From Paranoxybacillus sp035645275 (lineage in GTDB: Bacteria; Bacillota; Bacilli; Bacillales; Anoxybacillaceae), in assembly GCA_035645275.1 (NCBI GenBank), contig DASQMX010000032.1, forward strand, positions 1-51,251: a stretch of DNA of 51,251 nucleotides. Reading direction: 5' to 3'. Of the stretch, positions 17,348 through 26,109 are shown piece after piece. The position numbers and the translations under genes are program-made. The first letter of the stretch is position 1. Every line of letters starts with the position of its first letter. Below the pieces are notes generated by a model. It saw only the letters and a program-made list of their open reading frames with translations. It was not told the origin of the DNA and did no database searches.

Positions 17348-17349
17348 TA

Positions 17350-17382
17350 AAAAAATCCCTGTGTTTCACACAGGGATTTTTT
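17350..17382. terminator. Bidirectional terminator between yvfG and tRNA-Arg
   Basis: Stem AAAAAATCCCTGTG, loop TTTCA and exact complement ending in TTTTTT. Works for the plus-strand yvfG transcript and for the minus-strand tRNA transcript. Confidence 0.85.
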
Positions 17383-17480
17383 ATTTGCCATCTGTTATGG
17401 TCCTCTTTGAAATGAAAAACATTTCTTCGGGTAAAGAACATGTTCTTTCGGTGTTAAACGCTCACTATCGTTTTTTTGTA

Positions 17481-17552
17481 CGCCCTCGGCAGGATTCGAA
17501 CCCACGCTAAGAGAACCGGAATCTCTCGTGCTATCCACTACACTACGAGGGC
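17481..17552 (-). tRNA. tRNA-Arg (anticodon CCG)
   Basis: Acceptor stem GCCCTCG/CGAGGGC, D-arm GTGT-AGTGGATA-GCAC, anticodon stem AGAGA/TCTCT with loop TTCCGGT (CCG anticodon, reads CGG), T-arm GTGGG-TTCGAAT-CCTGC, discriminator G. CCA is not encoded. A register shifted by one would give a TCC anticodon, but its stem has a wobble pair while the CCG register pairs perfectly. Confidence 0.93.
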
Positions 17553-17702
17553 ATGATGTTCAACTGCATATTTCATTATATTCAATAAACTGTTTATTTG
17601 CAAGAAGAAAATATGTTTAAAAAAATAGCAAAATGATTATGATGTATGAAGGTATGAAGAATCCAAGAAGCGAATAATAATAAATGTGCCTAATAGTTTT
17701 TG

Positions 17703-17732
17703 TTTGACCTTAATTGACCAATTATGTATGAT
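17703..17732 (+). promoter_or_regulatory. clpP promoter with CtsR box
   Basis: -35 TTGACC (17704-17709), 17-bp spacer, -10 TATGAT (17727-17732). Overlapping it, TTTGACC-TTA-ATTGACC (17703-17719) is the reverse complement of the CtsR heptad repeat GGTCAA(A/T)-N3-GGTCAAA. The class-III heat-shock repressor CtsR should therefore control clpP. Confidence 0.85.
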
Positions 17733-17781
17733 AGAAAATACGTAAGGTAATTATTACATATTATCAAAAGGAGGAAGAACG

Positions 17782-18372
17782 ATGAACTTAATTCCTACAG
17801 TTATTGAACAAACAAGCCGCGGTGAGCGCGCGTACGACATTTACTCTCGTCTATTAAAAGACCGCATCATTATTCTTGGAAGCCCTATTGACGATCATGT
17901 CGCAAACTCAATCGTATCACAATTGTTGTTTTTAGCAGCTGAAGATCCTGAGAAAGATATTTCACTTTATATTAACAGCCCTGGCGGTTCTATTACGGCA
18001 GGCATGGCGATTTATGATACAATGCAGTTTATCAAGCCTGATGTTTCAACAATTTGTATCGGTATGGCTGCTTCTATGGGTGCCTTCCTTCTTGCTGCAG
18101 GTGCAAAAGGAAAACGTTTTGCTTTACCGAACAGCGAAATTATGATTCACCAACCATTAGGTGGAGCACAAGGTCAAGCAGCAGACATCGAAATCGCAGC
18201 AAAACGCATTCTTTTCTTGCGTGACAAACTAAATCGCATTTTAGCAGAAAACACCGGCCAACCGCTTGAAGTCATTGAGCGCGACACAGATCGTGACAAC
18301 TTCATGACAGCGGAACGCGCAAAAGAGTATGGATTAATCGACCGCGTGTTAACTCGAGTAGACGAGAAATAA
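17782..18372 (+). CDS. clpP: ATP-dependent Clp protease proteolytic subunit
   Basis: 196 aa serine protease; forms tetradecamers that work with ClpX, ClpC or ClpE. Catalytic triad Ser98 (GMAASMG), His123 (MIHQPLGG) and Asp172, exactly as in B. subtilis ClpP. The propeptide region MNLIPTVIEQTSRGERAYDIY is typical. AAAGGAGGAAGAACG ribosome site. Transcribed alone from a CtsR-type promoter and followed by a hairpin repeat that can serve as terminator. It also degrades proteins tagged by the tmRNA encoded 14 kb away. Confidence 0.98.
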   Translation: MNLIPTVIEQTSRGERAYDIYSRLLKDRIIILGSPIDDHVANSIVSQLLFLAAEDPEKDISLYINSPGGSITAGMAIYDTMQFIKPDVSTICIGMAASMGAFLLAAGAKGKRFALPNSEIMIHQPLGGAQGQAADIEIAAKRILFLRDKLNRILAENTGQPLEVIERDTDRDNFMTAERAKEYGLIDRVLTRVDEK

Positions 18373-18390
18373 TAAGGGTAATAAGGAATG

Positions 18391-18516
18391 AAAAAAGGCT
18401 GACCTATCAGTGTCTGACCTCACGAACAATCCACAATATATAGCGTTTTTATCCATTGTTATGTCCTATATATTATGGTTGTGGGGTCTGATACTTTGCT
18501 TTAGGGTCAGCCTTTT
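18391..18516. repeat. GTCTGAC element with AT-rich module (copy 1)
   Basis: Outer stem AAAAAAGGCTGACC / GGGTCAGCCTTTT. Inside lie GTCTGAC (18412-18418), a 67-bp module beginning CTCAC and ending GTGGG (18419-18485), and GTCTGAT (18486-18492). The module contains ACAATATATAG and CTATATATTATGG, which pair. Located between convergent clpP and crh, so it probably terminates both. Confidence 0.8.
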
Positions 18517-18579
18517 CCATTTGTCCATCCATTTCTTTTGATGCCCATCCTGCGATTGCTTTTGCCAATATATACGAAC

Positions 18580-18837
18580 TTATCCTTCTTGCTCTACGTA
18601 TTTTGTAAGAGCTTCAATCGCTTCTTTCTCATCCGGTCCTTCAGCCATTAGTTTGATGACAGAGCCTGAGCTGATGGCCAAGCTCATGAGCCCCATGATA
18701 CTTTTGGCATTCACTTTTTTGCCGTTTTTCTCAAGATAAATGTCAGCAGTAAAACGATTGGCTTCCTGTACGAACAAAGCAGCAGGCCGCGCCTGTAACC
18801 CTGTTTTCAACCGTACTTCTACTTGTTTTTCTACCAT
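18580..18837 (-). CDS. crh: HPr-like catabolite-repression protein Crh
   Basis: 85 aa from the ATG at 18837 (MVEKQVEVRLKTGLQARPAA); the ATG at 18843 is too close to the GGGGAGG site. Gln15 replaces the PTS-active His15 of HPr, and Ser46 (NAKSIMG) is kept, which is the defining pattern of Crh. After phosphorylation on Ser46 by HPrK (encoded at 36 kb) it is a co-repressor for CcpA. It also has a methylglyoxal-synthase link in B. subtilis. Last gene of yvcI-rapZ-yvcK-whiA-crh. Confidence 0.96.
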   Translation of the reverse strand: MVEKQVEVRLKTGLQARPAALFVQEANRFTADIYLEKNGKKVNAKSIMGLMSLAISSGSVIKLMAEGPDEKEAIEALTKYVEQEG

Positions 18838-18858
18838 GGTCATCTTCCTCCCCTGTTA

Positions 18859-19821
18859 TTAAAATGATTTGTGAAAATCAATCGGTTGACCGGCTCTTAA
18901 TTTTTCAGCAATTTCATCAATTTTGCGGAGACGATGATTAATTCCCGATTTGCTAATTTTTCCGCTCGACACCATTTCTCCAAGTTCTTTTAACGTCACG
19001 TCTTGATAAGCAATTCGCAATTCTGCGATCTCACGCAGCTTTTCCGGCAGCGCACTCAAACCAATCGTCTCATCAATATACCGAATGTTTTCCACCTGTC
19101 TAAGGGCAGCACCAATCGTTTTGTTTAAATTCGCTGTCTCGCAGTTGACAAGCCGGTTGACAGAGTTTCTCATATCCCTGACAATGCGAACATCTTCAAA
19201 ACGAAGCAATGCTTGATGAGCGCCGATAATATTTAAGAATTCGGCTATTTTTTCCGCCTCTTTTAAATACGTAATGAATCCCTTTTTTCGTTCCAATGTT
19301 TTGGCATTTAAATAAAAATGGGTGTTCATTAATTCACATAATGAATCATTATGCTCTTTATAGAGAGAAAAAATTTCGAGATGATACGATGACGTTTCCG
19401 GATTATTCACGGAACCGCCTGCAAGAAATGCCCCGCGTAAATAAGAACGCTTACAGCATTTCTTTTTAACGAGTTCTGGTGAAATGACACGAATAAGCGA
19501 AAACCCTTCCTCAAGTATTTTCAAATCCTCTAATAATTCACGAGCACCTTCCACTACGCGTACAATATATACATTATTTTTCTTTAGCCGCATTTTTTTG
19601 CGCACAAGCAATTCAACCGTCACGGTATAGCCTTTTTTGATTAACGTATAAATTCTTCTTGCAATCGCTGCGTTTTCCGTTTGAACATCCAATGTTAGTT
19701 TCCGATTAGAAAACGAAAGAGAGCCATTCATCCGCAACAATGCAGATAATTCTGCTTTCAAGCAACATGGCTTCACTTCCAGATTGGTTAATTCTTTTTT
19801 TGTCTCTGATGCAAACGACAC
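18859..19821 (-). CDS. whiA: DNA-binding protein WhiA
   Basis: 320 aa from the GTG at 19821, whose sequence (M)SFASETKKELTNLEVKPCC matches the family N-terminus and which follows GGAGGTGGGAACA. The N-terminal half is a LAGLIDADG homing-endonuclease fold that lost catalysis; the C-terminal part (KELGEMVSSGKISKSGINHRL) is an HTH. In Bacillus it influences cell division and chromosome segregation; in Actinobacteria it is a sporulation activator. Conserved cluster rapZ-yvcK-whiA. Confidence 0.95.
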   Translation of the reverse strand: MSFASETKKELTNLEVKPCCLKAELSALLRMNGSLSFSNRKLTLDVQTENAAIARRIYTLIKKGYTVTVELLVRKKMRLKKNNVYIVRVVEGARELLEDLKILEEGFSLIRVISPELVKKKCCKRSYLRGAFLAGGSVNNPETSSYHLEIFSLYKEHNDSLCELMNTHFYLNAKTLERKKGFITYLKEAEKIAEFLNIIGAHQALLRFEDVRIVRDMRNSVNRLVNCETANLNKTIGAALRQVENIRYIDETIGLSALPEKLREIAELRIAYQDVTLKELGEMVSSGKISKSGINHRLRKIDEIAEKLRAGQPIDFHKSF

Positions 19822-19904
19822 TGTTCCCACCTCCACAATTAGTCAGTGGCAAAAGAAAAGGAAGGAGGTGCTTCTAAAAGGATTGAGCATATTGGGAAGG
19901 CGCA

Positions 19905-20864
19905 TTAACAAGGCAAAAGCGAAACGAGCAATGCCGCTACTTTCTTTGTATCATGGCGAATCACATTATCTTCATAACTAATAATGCTATCACAAATAAT
20001 CGACAATCCTAATTGTTTTAAATTTTCAATGTCGCACTTAACCGGCTCCGCCATCTCTTCAGCATAACGTTTTTGAATCCCGTCAGGAATATTTTCATCA
20101 TTTACAAGAATGGTATCAAGGAATGAGCAGTTCATATGATTGTATAGCGCTTTCACATGATCGCTCGCAGTATAATTTAATGTCTCTCCGGCTTGTGTCA
20201 TGACATTGCATATATAAATTTTTTTCGCTTTCGCTTTGCAAACTTCTTCACCAATTTTCGGTACTAAAAGGTTTGGCAAAATGCTTGTATATAAACTGCC
20301 GGGCCCAACGACAATCAAGTCAGCGGAACGAATTTCCTCAATGGTTTCAGGAAGTGGCTCAATATTTTCCGGTGTTAAAAATACTTTCTTGATTTTTTTG
20401 CCGGAGTAAGGAATTTTCGATTCCCCTGAAACAATCGTTCCGTCTTCCATTTCCGCGTGAAGGACGACACTTCGGTTCGCTGCCGGCAACACTTTCCCCC
20501 GTACGTTTAACACTTTGCTCATTTCACGAATGGCTTTGACAAAATCGCCCGTAATGGAAGTCATGGCGGCTAAAATTAAATTGCCAAGCGAATGTCCTGA
20601 TAGGCCGTTCCCGTTTTGGAAGCGGTGCTGAAATAGTTCTTCAATGAGCGGCTCTACATCAGACAGAGCAGCCAGTACATTGCGAATATCTCCAGGAGGC
20701 GGAATATCCAATTCATCGCGCAGCCTTCCAGAGCTTCCCCCATCATCTGCTACTGTTACGATGGCTGTAATATCGATGGGATAATGTTTCAATCCGCGTA
20801 ATAATACTGGCAACCCCGTGCCGCCGCCAATGATGACGATCTTAGGCTGTTTCCTCGTTCTCAT
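19905..20864 (-). CDS. yvcK: YvcK/GlmR family protein
   Basis: 319 aa, CofD-like fold. N-terminal IVIIGGGTGLPVLLRGLKHY and VTVADDGGSSGRLR, plus GHSLGNLILAAM, are the UDP-sugar/GTP-site motifs of the family. B. subtilis YvcK (GlmR) binds UDP-GlcNAc, stimulates GlmS, and is needed for growth and shape on gluconeogenic carbon sources. Its start overlaps the rapZ stop codon region by 4 bp, so the pair is coupled. Confidence 0.95.
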   Translation of the reverse strand: MRTRKQPKIVIIGGGTGLPVLLRGLKHYPIDITAIVTVADDGGSSGRLRDELDIPPPGDIRNVLAALSDVEPLIEELFQHRFQNGNGLSGHSLGNLILAAMTSITGDFVKAIREMSKVLNVRGKVLPAANRSVVLHAEMEDGTIVSGESKIPYSGKKIKKVFLTPENIEPLPETIEEIRSADLIVVGPGSLYTSILPNLLVPKIGEEVCKAKAKKIYICNVMTQAGETLNYTASDHVKALYNHMNCSFLDTILVNDENIPDGIQKRYAEEMAEPVKCDIENLKQLGLSIICDSIISYEDNVIRHDTKKVAALLVSLLPC

Positions 20865-21751
20865 TTACGTTTTTCCTTTCTCCTCTCAATATCGCGATGA
20901 GAAACATGTGTTTTATAGTCCTTCGAAAAATAGTTAGCAATATATTCAGCTAACGTTACGGAGCGATGCTGCCCGCCCGTGCAACCGATTGCGATAACGA
21001 GTTGGCTTTTTCCTTCTCGCTTGTAATGCGGCAACATAAATGTGAGCAAATCAATGACTTTTTCAATAAATTTTTGTGTTTCGCTCCACTTTAACACGTA
21101 GGAAGATACTTCTTCATCAAGCCCTGTCTTCGGTCTCATATGGTCAATATAATGCGGATTTGGCAGGAAGCGAACATCAAATACTAAGTCCGCATCAATT
21201 GGAATCCCATATTTAAACCCGAATGAAACCACGTTAACTGTAAAAGTCTGCTGGGCATTTGAGGAAAATTGCTGCAAAATTTTCTCGCGCAACTCCCTCG
21301 GTTTTAAATTAGACGTATCATAAATAATTTGGGCTCTTCCCTTTAATTCTTCTAACAGTTCGCGCTCAAGGCGAATCCCTTCAAGCGGCAAACCGTTCGG
21401 TGCCAACGGATGAGCGCGCCGCGTCTCTTTATATCGGCTAACAAGCGTTGCATCATTTGCATCAAGAAATAGAATTTGCGGTGTCACCCATGATCTTTCT
21501 GCAAGTTCGTCTAATGCTGTAAATAAGCTGTCGAAAAAGTCACGACTGCGCAAATCCATCACAAGAGCCACTTTGTTTATCTTATTTCCTGACTCTTCCA
21601 TCAACTCAAGAAATTTCGGAAGCAATGTTGGCGGTAAATTATCGACGCAAAAAAAGCCTAAATCTTCAAAGCTTTGAATCGCGACCGTCTTACCAGCCCC
21701 TGACATTCCTGTAATAATCACCACTTGAATGTTTGCTGAACCCGTGCTCAT
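20861..21751 (-). CDS. rapZ: RapZ family nucleotide-binding protein (YvcJ)
   Basis: 296 aa from the ATG at 21751 (MSTGSANIQVVIITGMSGAG), preceded by GAGGAGGGG; an upstream in-frame start at 21781 is not supported. Walker A GMSGAGKT at 15-22. The C-terminal half ends with the conserved IAIGCTGGQHRSV and the basic SHRDIERRKEKRK. In E. coli RapZ delivers sRNA GlmZ to RNase E; in Bacillus it binds GTP and has been linked to competence. Overlaps yvcK by 4 bp. Confidence 0.95.
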   Translation of the reverse strand: MSTGSANIQVVIITGMSGAGKTVAIQSFEDLGFFCVDNLPPTLLPKFLELMEESGNKINKVALVMDLRSRDFFDSLFTALDELAERSWVTPQILFLDANDATLVSRYKETRRAHPLAPNGLPLEGIRLERELLEELKGRAQIIYDTSNLKPRELREKILQQFSSNAQQTFTVNVVSFGFKYGIPIDADLVFDVRFLPNPHYIDHMRPKTGLDEEVSSYVLKWSETQKFIEKVIDLLTFMLPHYKREGKSQLVIAIGCTGGQHRSVTLAEYIANYFSKDYKTHVSHRDIERRKEKRK

Positions 21752-21777
21752 AAACCGCCCCTCCTCTACATCTATGA

Positions 21778-22245
21778 TCAACTTGGATCTAAACGATACG
21801 ATAACAGTTCGAAGTTTTCCGTATAAGTAAAAGTACCATAAATGATACTAGACCCTTTAATGACATAGTCTAAAATATGATAATCCCCCGGCGCCATCGG
21901 GAGTTGGCTAATCGCTTCAATCGGATGCCACTCTAACTTCCCTTCTTCACTAGTCTCTACATTTTCTCCCTCAAATTGATTGGCAAAAAACGTGAACATC
22001 ATCCATTCAGAAATGATTTGTTCATTCTTTTTTATAAGAATGGTAAAAATTCCTTTTAACTCCGGATTTTTTAAGTATATTCCAGTCTCTTCACGATATT
22101 CGCGAATGCAAGACTCACGAATGGATTCTCCCTGCTCCATCTTTCCGCCAGGAGCCACCCACCATCCACGGCTCGGCTTCTGTAAAAGTAATACTTTTCC
22201 ATCTTTTACTAAAACGCAATTTGTCACCCGTTGCAACTCGTTCAC
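21778..22245 (-). CDS. yvcI: Nudix hydrolase, YvcI type
   Basis: 155 aa. The Nudix box G-x5-E-x7-REYREETGI is complete (G34 to I56). The reading WWVAPGGKMEQGES is typical of the MutT/8-oxo-dGTPase-like branch. The exact substrate is not predictable from sequence. First gene of yvcI-rapZ-yvcK-whiA-crh. Confidence 0.92.
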   Translation of the reverse strand: MNELQRVTNCVLVKDGKVLLLQKPSRGWWVAPGGKMEQGESIRESCIREYREETGIYLKNPELKGIFTILIKKNEQIISEWMMFTFFANQFEGENVETSEEGKLEWHPIEAISQLPMAPGDYHILDYVIKGSSIIYGTFTYTENFELLSYRLDPS

Positions 22246-22278
22246 CTCAATATATGTCGTAACACTCTCATTTTTATC

Positions 22279-22307
22279 ATTATACTATTTACAGCGAGTA
22301 ACATGTA
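22279..22307 (-). promoter_or_regulatory. Candidate promoter of the yvcI operon
   Basis: TATAAT at 22279-22284 on the minus strand, 34 bp before the yvcI start; the hexamer at -35 spacing (TACATG) is a poor match. Confidence 0.35.
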
Positions 22308-22383
22308 GAGGGGGCTAGAAAAATTATAATATATTTTTACATATTTATCCTTGAACCTCACACGAATACATCCGTTTGATTCT

Positions 22384-22551
22384 TTAACGAGAAACAAGAC
22401 AATGGTTGATCATCGAACGAGCAGTTTTATTTAAAAAATTGCGTAAAAGGTTGTTGCGCTTCTTCCACAAGCAAACCTAACGTTTGGTTCGATTTTTAAT
22501 ACTTTGTTCATCTTTAATGGATTGCAATCGACGATTTTCATAAAGTGCAAC
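22384..22551 (-). pseudogene. Decayed tnpB (IS200/IS605-type) fragment
   Basis: A single minus-strand frame reads RLQSIKDEQSIKNRTKR, an in-frame TAG (22477-22479), then VCLWKKRNNLLRNFLNKTAR and a TAA at 22384. This pattern of basic helices matches the middle of TnpB/OrfB proteins, before the first RuvC motif. There is no start, no RuvC or zinc-finger part, and two stops. It directly abuts the hairpin repeat at 22541-22674. Confidence 0.6.
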
Positions 22552-22674
22552 TTCATCAGTGGGGGTTTTCTTCATCCCCCACTGATGTTAGTTGAACTTA
22601 TCGCACTTCTAGCGTCCGTTATCTCCCACCTGTAGAGGTGGGAGTCTTACGGACGATTAGAACGGGATAAAAAA
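22541..22674. repeat. 134-bp double-hairpin repeat, copy A (IS200/IS605-like end)
   Basis: Two large hairpins: CATCAGTGGGGG/CCCCCACTGATG, and CTCCCACCT-GTAG-AGGTGGGAG nested in GCGTCCGT/ACGGACG. Copy B at 25960-26093 differs at only four positions. The tnpB remnant at its left edge suggests subterminal palindromes of an IS200/IS605 element brought together by internal deletion. Confidence 0.75.
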
Positions 22675-22699
22675 GAAGCACGGGAAACAATGCCCGTGC
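22670..22699 (-). terminator. Probable trxB terminator
   Basis: GCACGGG/CCCGTGC (22678-22699) with an 8-nt loop, then TTCTTTTTT on the minus strand. It overlaps the end of repeat copy A, whose A-rich edge provides the T run. The 113 bp between this and trxB (22700-22812) shows no gene. Confidence 0.65.
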
Positions 22700-22812
22700 A
22701 TTCATTATTTGAAATCTATATTAAAAGGGGGTCAATTACTATCTTTAGCATACCGCAAAATTATTTCATCCATATTACAGCTAAATTAAAGGTATATTAC
22801 GTTTTTATGAAG

Positions 22813-23763
22813 CTATTTAACATTTAGCTTTTCTTTTAATTCCTCTACATAATGCTGAGCACTCTGTGCAGCGATACTGCCGTCTCCTGTAGCTGTAACG
22901 ATTTGACGCAATGTTTTTTCGCGCACGTCTCCCGCGGCAAAAATGCCAGGAATTTTTGTTTCCATACGCTCATTTGTCTCAATATAGCCATTTTCATTCG
23001 TAATTCCCAGATTTTCAAACGGCTTTGTAAGAGGAACCATACCGATATAGACGAATACGCCATCGCAAGGGAATTCGCGTTCTTCTCCTGTTTTTGTGTT
23101 TACAAGCGTCACGCTACCGACTTTTCCATCTTTTTCATGAATTTGTTTGACCGTATGATTCCAAATGAAATCGATTTTCTCATTGGCAAAAGCGCGATCT
23201 TGCAAGATTTTTTGCGCGCGCAGCTGATCGCGGCGATGAACGATGGTTACTTTATTTGCAAAACGAGTCAAATATACGCCTTCTTCCACAGCAGAGTCAC
23301 CGCCGCCGACAACGACTAGGTCTTTTCCTTTGAAAAACGCACCGTCGCATACGGCACAATAAGAGACACCGCGTCCTCCCAACTCTTTTTCGCCAGGTAC
23401 GCCTAGTTTTTTATACTCCGCACCTGTCGCGATGATAACGGCACGGGCTTTATATTCCTTATTGCCAGTGACAACCGTTTTATATTCCTCACCGTCAATA
23501 ATTTCTTTCACTTCTCCATAAGCATATTCCGCACCAAATTTTTTCGCATGTTCAAACATTTTTGTTGAAAGTTCAGGCCCTAAAATATGCTCATATCCCG
23601 GATAGTTTTCTACATCCTCCGTATTGGCCATTTGCCCGCCCGGAATGCCGCGTTCAATCATTAACGTCGATAAATTCGCACGGGATGTATACACAGCTGC
23701 TGTCATTCCTGCCGGCCCTGCTCCTACAATAATGACATCGTAAATTTTTTCTTCAGACACCAT
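22813..23763 (-). CDS. trxB: Thioredoxin reductase
   Basis: 316 aa flavoprotein. FAD motif GAGPAG at 14-19, redox pair CAVC (Cys136, Cys139), NADPH-binding GGGDSAVEEG, and the C-terminal FAD segment GIFAAGDVRE. Transfers electrons from NADPH to thioredoxin in the cytoplasm. Full length and complete. Neighbour of yvcD and the yvcI operon as in B. subtilis. Confidence 0.97.
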   Translation of the reverse strand: MVSEEKIYDVIIVGAGPAGMTAAVYTSRANLSTLMIERGIPGGQMANTEDVENYPGYEHILGPELSTKMFEHAKKFGAEYAYGEVKEIIDGEEYKTVVTGNKEYKARAVIIATGAEYKKLGVPGEKELGGRGVSYCAVCDGAFFKGKDLVVVGGGDSAVEEGVYLTRFANKVTIVHRRDQLRAQKILQDRAFANEKIDFIWNHTVKQIHEKDGKVGSVTLVNTKTGEEREFPCDGVFVYIGMVPLTKPFENLGITNENGYIETNERMETKIPGIFAAGDVREKTLRQIVTATGDGSIAAQSAQHYVEELKEKLNVK

Positions 23764-23854
23764 TTTCCACTCCTTTATAGTTCAATTGCCCTTTTGTTTA
23801 TTATTTCCTCAGCTCTATCGTATATAAGTCATTTACAAACGTCTATTAATTTGC

Positions 23855-25339
23855 TCAACTCCATAGGCTCTTTACCGTTTTTACATATTTTTTTACGGTC
23901 GAGATGGAAATTCCGTACTTTTCCGCTACGGCCTGCTGTGTCGTTTTTTCTCCATTTTGTTTGCCCCACACATATTCCGTCGCTGCCGCCCAAGCGGAGT
24001 GGTTGGAAAAATCGTACTCCAATTCGGCAGCTTTTCGAAAAATATAAAACCAGGCGACGCACATTCTCTCATCGGAAACATCGTTGTTTTTCCAAAGCGC
24101 ATCAACGATGGAAAAGCTATGAGCGACATTGCTAGAGATGCTGCCCGGTGTTGGAGAAATGATATAGTTGGCAAACGACTGAATGAACGAATTAGAATGT
24201 AAATGCTGCTGAAAACAAGTTTGTTTGATTAATTCGCTCTTATACAAAGATTTGCCTACTAAATATAATCCGTATAAAATTTCTGGCGTATTCTCGCTAT
24301 TTAACCACTGTTGAATCCTTACCATTTCTTGCGGTTTCGCTGAAGAAACGCCAGACCACGGCTCTTGTCCTTGTTTTTCTGGACTTAAATGCATGACTTT
24401 TTTCCACATTGTTTCGGCAAATTGTTTATATCCTCTATAATACGCAGCGTAAGAAAGCCAGTAATAGAAAGCTCCATCGCCATCGAATCCCATTTTATAT
24501 AAGTTATGCAGCCACTTAAAGGCAAGGTCAAAGCGCCCGACAAGCGCAAATGTTGCTCCTAGCTTGTAGCGATGCTCAATTAAAAACGGATATACGGACT
24601 CAAGTTTTCTGATAAGACGATTCACTTCTTTTTCTTCATGCAAATAATAATAAAAGACAAGCATATTACACAGTGCATGCAAGTTTCCTGGATTTTGCCT
24701 CAAGACTTCTGCAATCAAATGCTGTGCCTTTTTGACATTCCCACTGTAAAAATAACATAGCGCCAAATTATTGTAGGCCGACCAAAATTGTGGATAATCT
24801 TGAATGATGTTCTCAAGTAACTGAATCGCTTCCGTGAACTGTCCTTTTTCCAACAAATTGCGCGCGTGCTCTTGTTTCACAATTAAATCTTCTTGATGAT
24901 CCAGCATGTGCTCGTCTTCGTTTTCAATGCTTAAAAGCTCCAGTAAATCTTCGGTCTCTTCCACGAAGTTCCCATCGGGATCACGCTCTATATACAGTTC
25001 CGCATATTTCATCGCTTCGCGGAACAAACCGAGATGAGCATAGTTATTAGCAACAAAATACAAACATTCCGTCATATCTGGATCTAACTCATTTACGATT
25101 GTTAAAAATAGTTGATTAGATGTCTGGTATTCTCCTAATTCGGATAATACGACTGCTAATTGGCATAAAAACATCGGTTCTTGCGAATTGAGATGAACCG
25201 CTCGCTCTAAATATTTCTTCGCTCTATATAAATCACGGCGCCTGTACGCACTTAGTCCCTTTTTAAAGTAATATTCCCCGTTCTGGATAAACGGGATAAT
25301 TTGCCCTGTTTTTAGTTTCGTTGTTACATGTTTTCGCAT
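23855..25339 (-). CDS. yvcD: TPR-repeat protein YvcD
   Basis: 494 aa. Several tetratricopeptide-like helices in residues about 20-330 (GEYYFKKGLSAYRRRDLYRA; FWSAYNNLALCYFYSGNVKK) suggest a protein-interaction scaffold. The C-terminal 40 residues (QQAVAEKYGISISTVKKYVK) look like a helix-turn-helix. No signal peptide. Length and position before trxB agree with B. subtilis YvcD (TPR protein, function unknown). A regulatory or adaptor role is only inferred from the domain mix. Confidence 0.85.
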   Translation of the reverse strand: MRKHVTTKLKTGQIIPFIQNGEYYFKKGLSAYRRRDLYRAKKYLERAVHLNSQEPMFLCQLAVVLSELGEYQTSNQLFLTIVNELDPDMTECLYFVANNYAHLGLFREAMKYAELYIERDPDGNFVEETEDLLELLSIENEDEHMLDHQEDLIVKQEHARNLLEKGQFTEAIQLLENIIQDYPQFWSAYNNLALCYFYSGNVKKAQHLIAEVLRQNPGNLHALCNMLVFYYYLHEEKEVNRLIRKLESVYPFLIEHRYKLGATFALVGRFDLAFKWLHNLYKMGFDGDGAFYYWLSYAAYYRGYKQFAETMWKKVMHLSPEKQGQEPWSGVSSAKPQEMVRIQQWLNSENTPEILYGLYLVGKSLYKSELIKQTCFQQHLHSNSFIQSFANYIISPTPGSISSNVAHSFSIVDALWKNNDVSDERMCVAWFYIFRKAAELEYDFSNHSAWAAATEYVWGKQNGEKTTQQAVAEKYGISISTVKKYVKTVKSLWS

Positions 25340-25534
25340 CTAGTCCTCCATTTTCCATTTAATTTACCGAAAAGAAGTATAGCATATTCTTTACAGCAAC
25401 AATAGCTTCATGATTGTTGATTATCGATTATTTATACTTAATTTTCTTGACGATTCACGCTTTTCTGCCGTGATACCCGAACGAGAATGTGGTTATAAAG
25501 CAAAACCTTCTCCATATTCCTTGGTGAACGAATC

Positions 25535-25593
25535 TCTCTTCTAGTCCCACATGCAGAAATGAGAGTCTTACAGATAGATAGAACAACATAAAA
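25535..25593. repeat. Degenerate third copy of the double-hairpin repeat
   Basis: TTCTAGTCCCACATG, GAGAGTCTTACAG and TAGAACAACATAAAAAA align with the right half of copies A and B (TTCTAGCG..., GGGAGTCTTACGG, TAGAACGGGATAAAAAA). Left hairpin is absent. The surrounding 25340-26109 stretch has no gene that I can support. Confidence 0.55.
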
Positions 25594-25722
25594 AATGGGG
25601 CTGACCCATCAGTGTCTGACCTCACGTGCGTTTCACAATATATAGATAATTCATTGATCCAATGTGATGTCCTATATATTGTGTTGTGCGGTCTGACACT
25701 TTGCTTTTGGGTCAGCCTTTAT
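25588..25722. repeat. GTCTGAC element with AT-rich module (copy 2)
   Basis: Outer stem GGCTGACCC (25599-25607) / GGGTCAGCC (25709-25717). GTCTGAC at 25614-25620 and again at 25691-25697 flank a 70-bp module (CTCACGTGCG ... TTGTGCG) with ACAATATATAG / CTATATATTGTG arms. Without the module and one repeat the site would be the palindrome AGTGTC-T-GACACT. Confidence 0.8.
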
Positions 25723-25959
25723 GAATGATAAACTTTCTTATTTTCTCCTCATTTTCATACCTGTGGTCACGAAAACATTGCCAAAGATAAGCATGGATTC
25801 ACGGATCATGTTGAGAAAACTACCTATTCCTGCCCTAAAACGAACAGTAATCGAACCATTTTGTATAAAATACGTACCTCTAAAATTTTAACATCATATT
25901 CCAAATTATTCTATTAAATTTAACCAAAAATAGTTACTTATCCGATTCATAAAAGGGGA

Positions 25960-26093
25960 TAAAGTACAACTTCATCAGTGGGGGTTTTCTTCATCCTCCA
26001 CTGATGTTAGTTGAACTTATCGCACTTCTAGCGTCCGTTATCTCCCACCTGTAGAGGCGGGAGTCTTACGGACAATTAGAACGGGATAAAAAA
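25960..26093. repeat. 134-bp double-hairpin repeat, copy B
   Basis: Same two hairpins and order as copy A, four substitutions in 134 positions. No tnpB remnant beside it. Its right edge, with the A-rich tract, lies 16 bp from the hisI stop codon and may help terminate the his operon transcript. Confidence 0.75.
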
Positions 26094-26109
26094 AGCGAGG
26101 AGCCTCTCC

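Noticed and set aside
17481..17552. tRNA-Gly (TCC) reading of the tRNA
   Set aside because: Shifting the anticodon stem by one gives a wobble pair; the CCG register pairs perfectly and fits tRNA-Arg.
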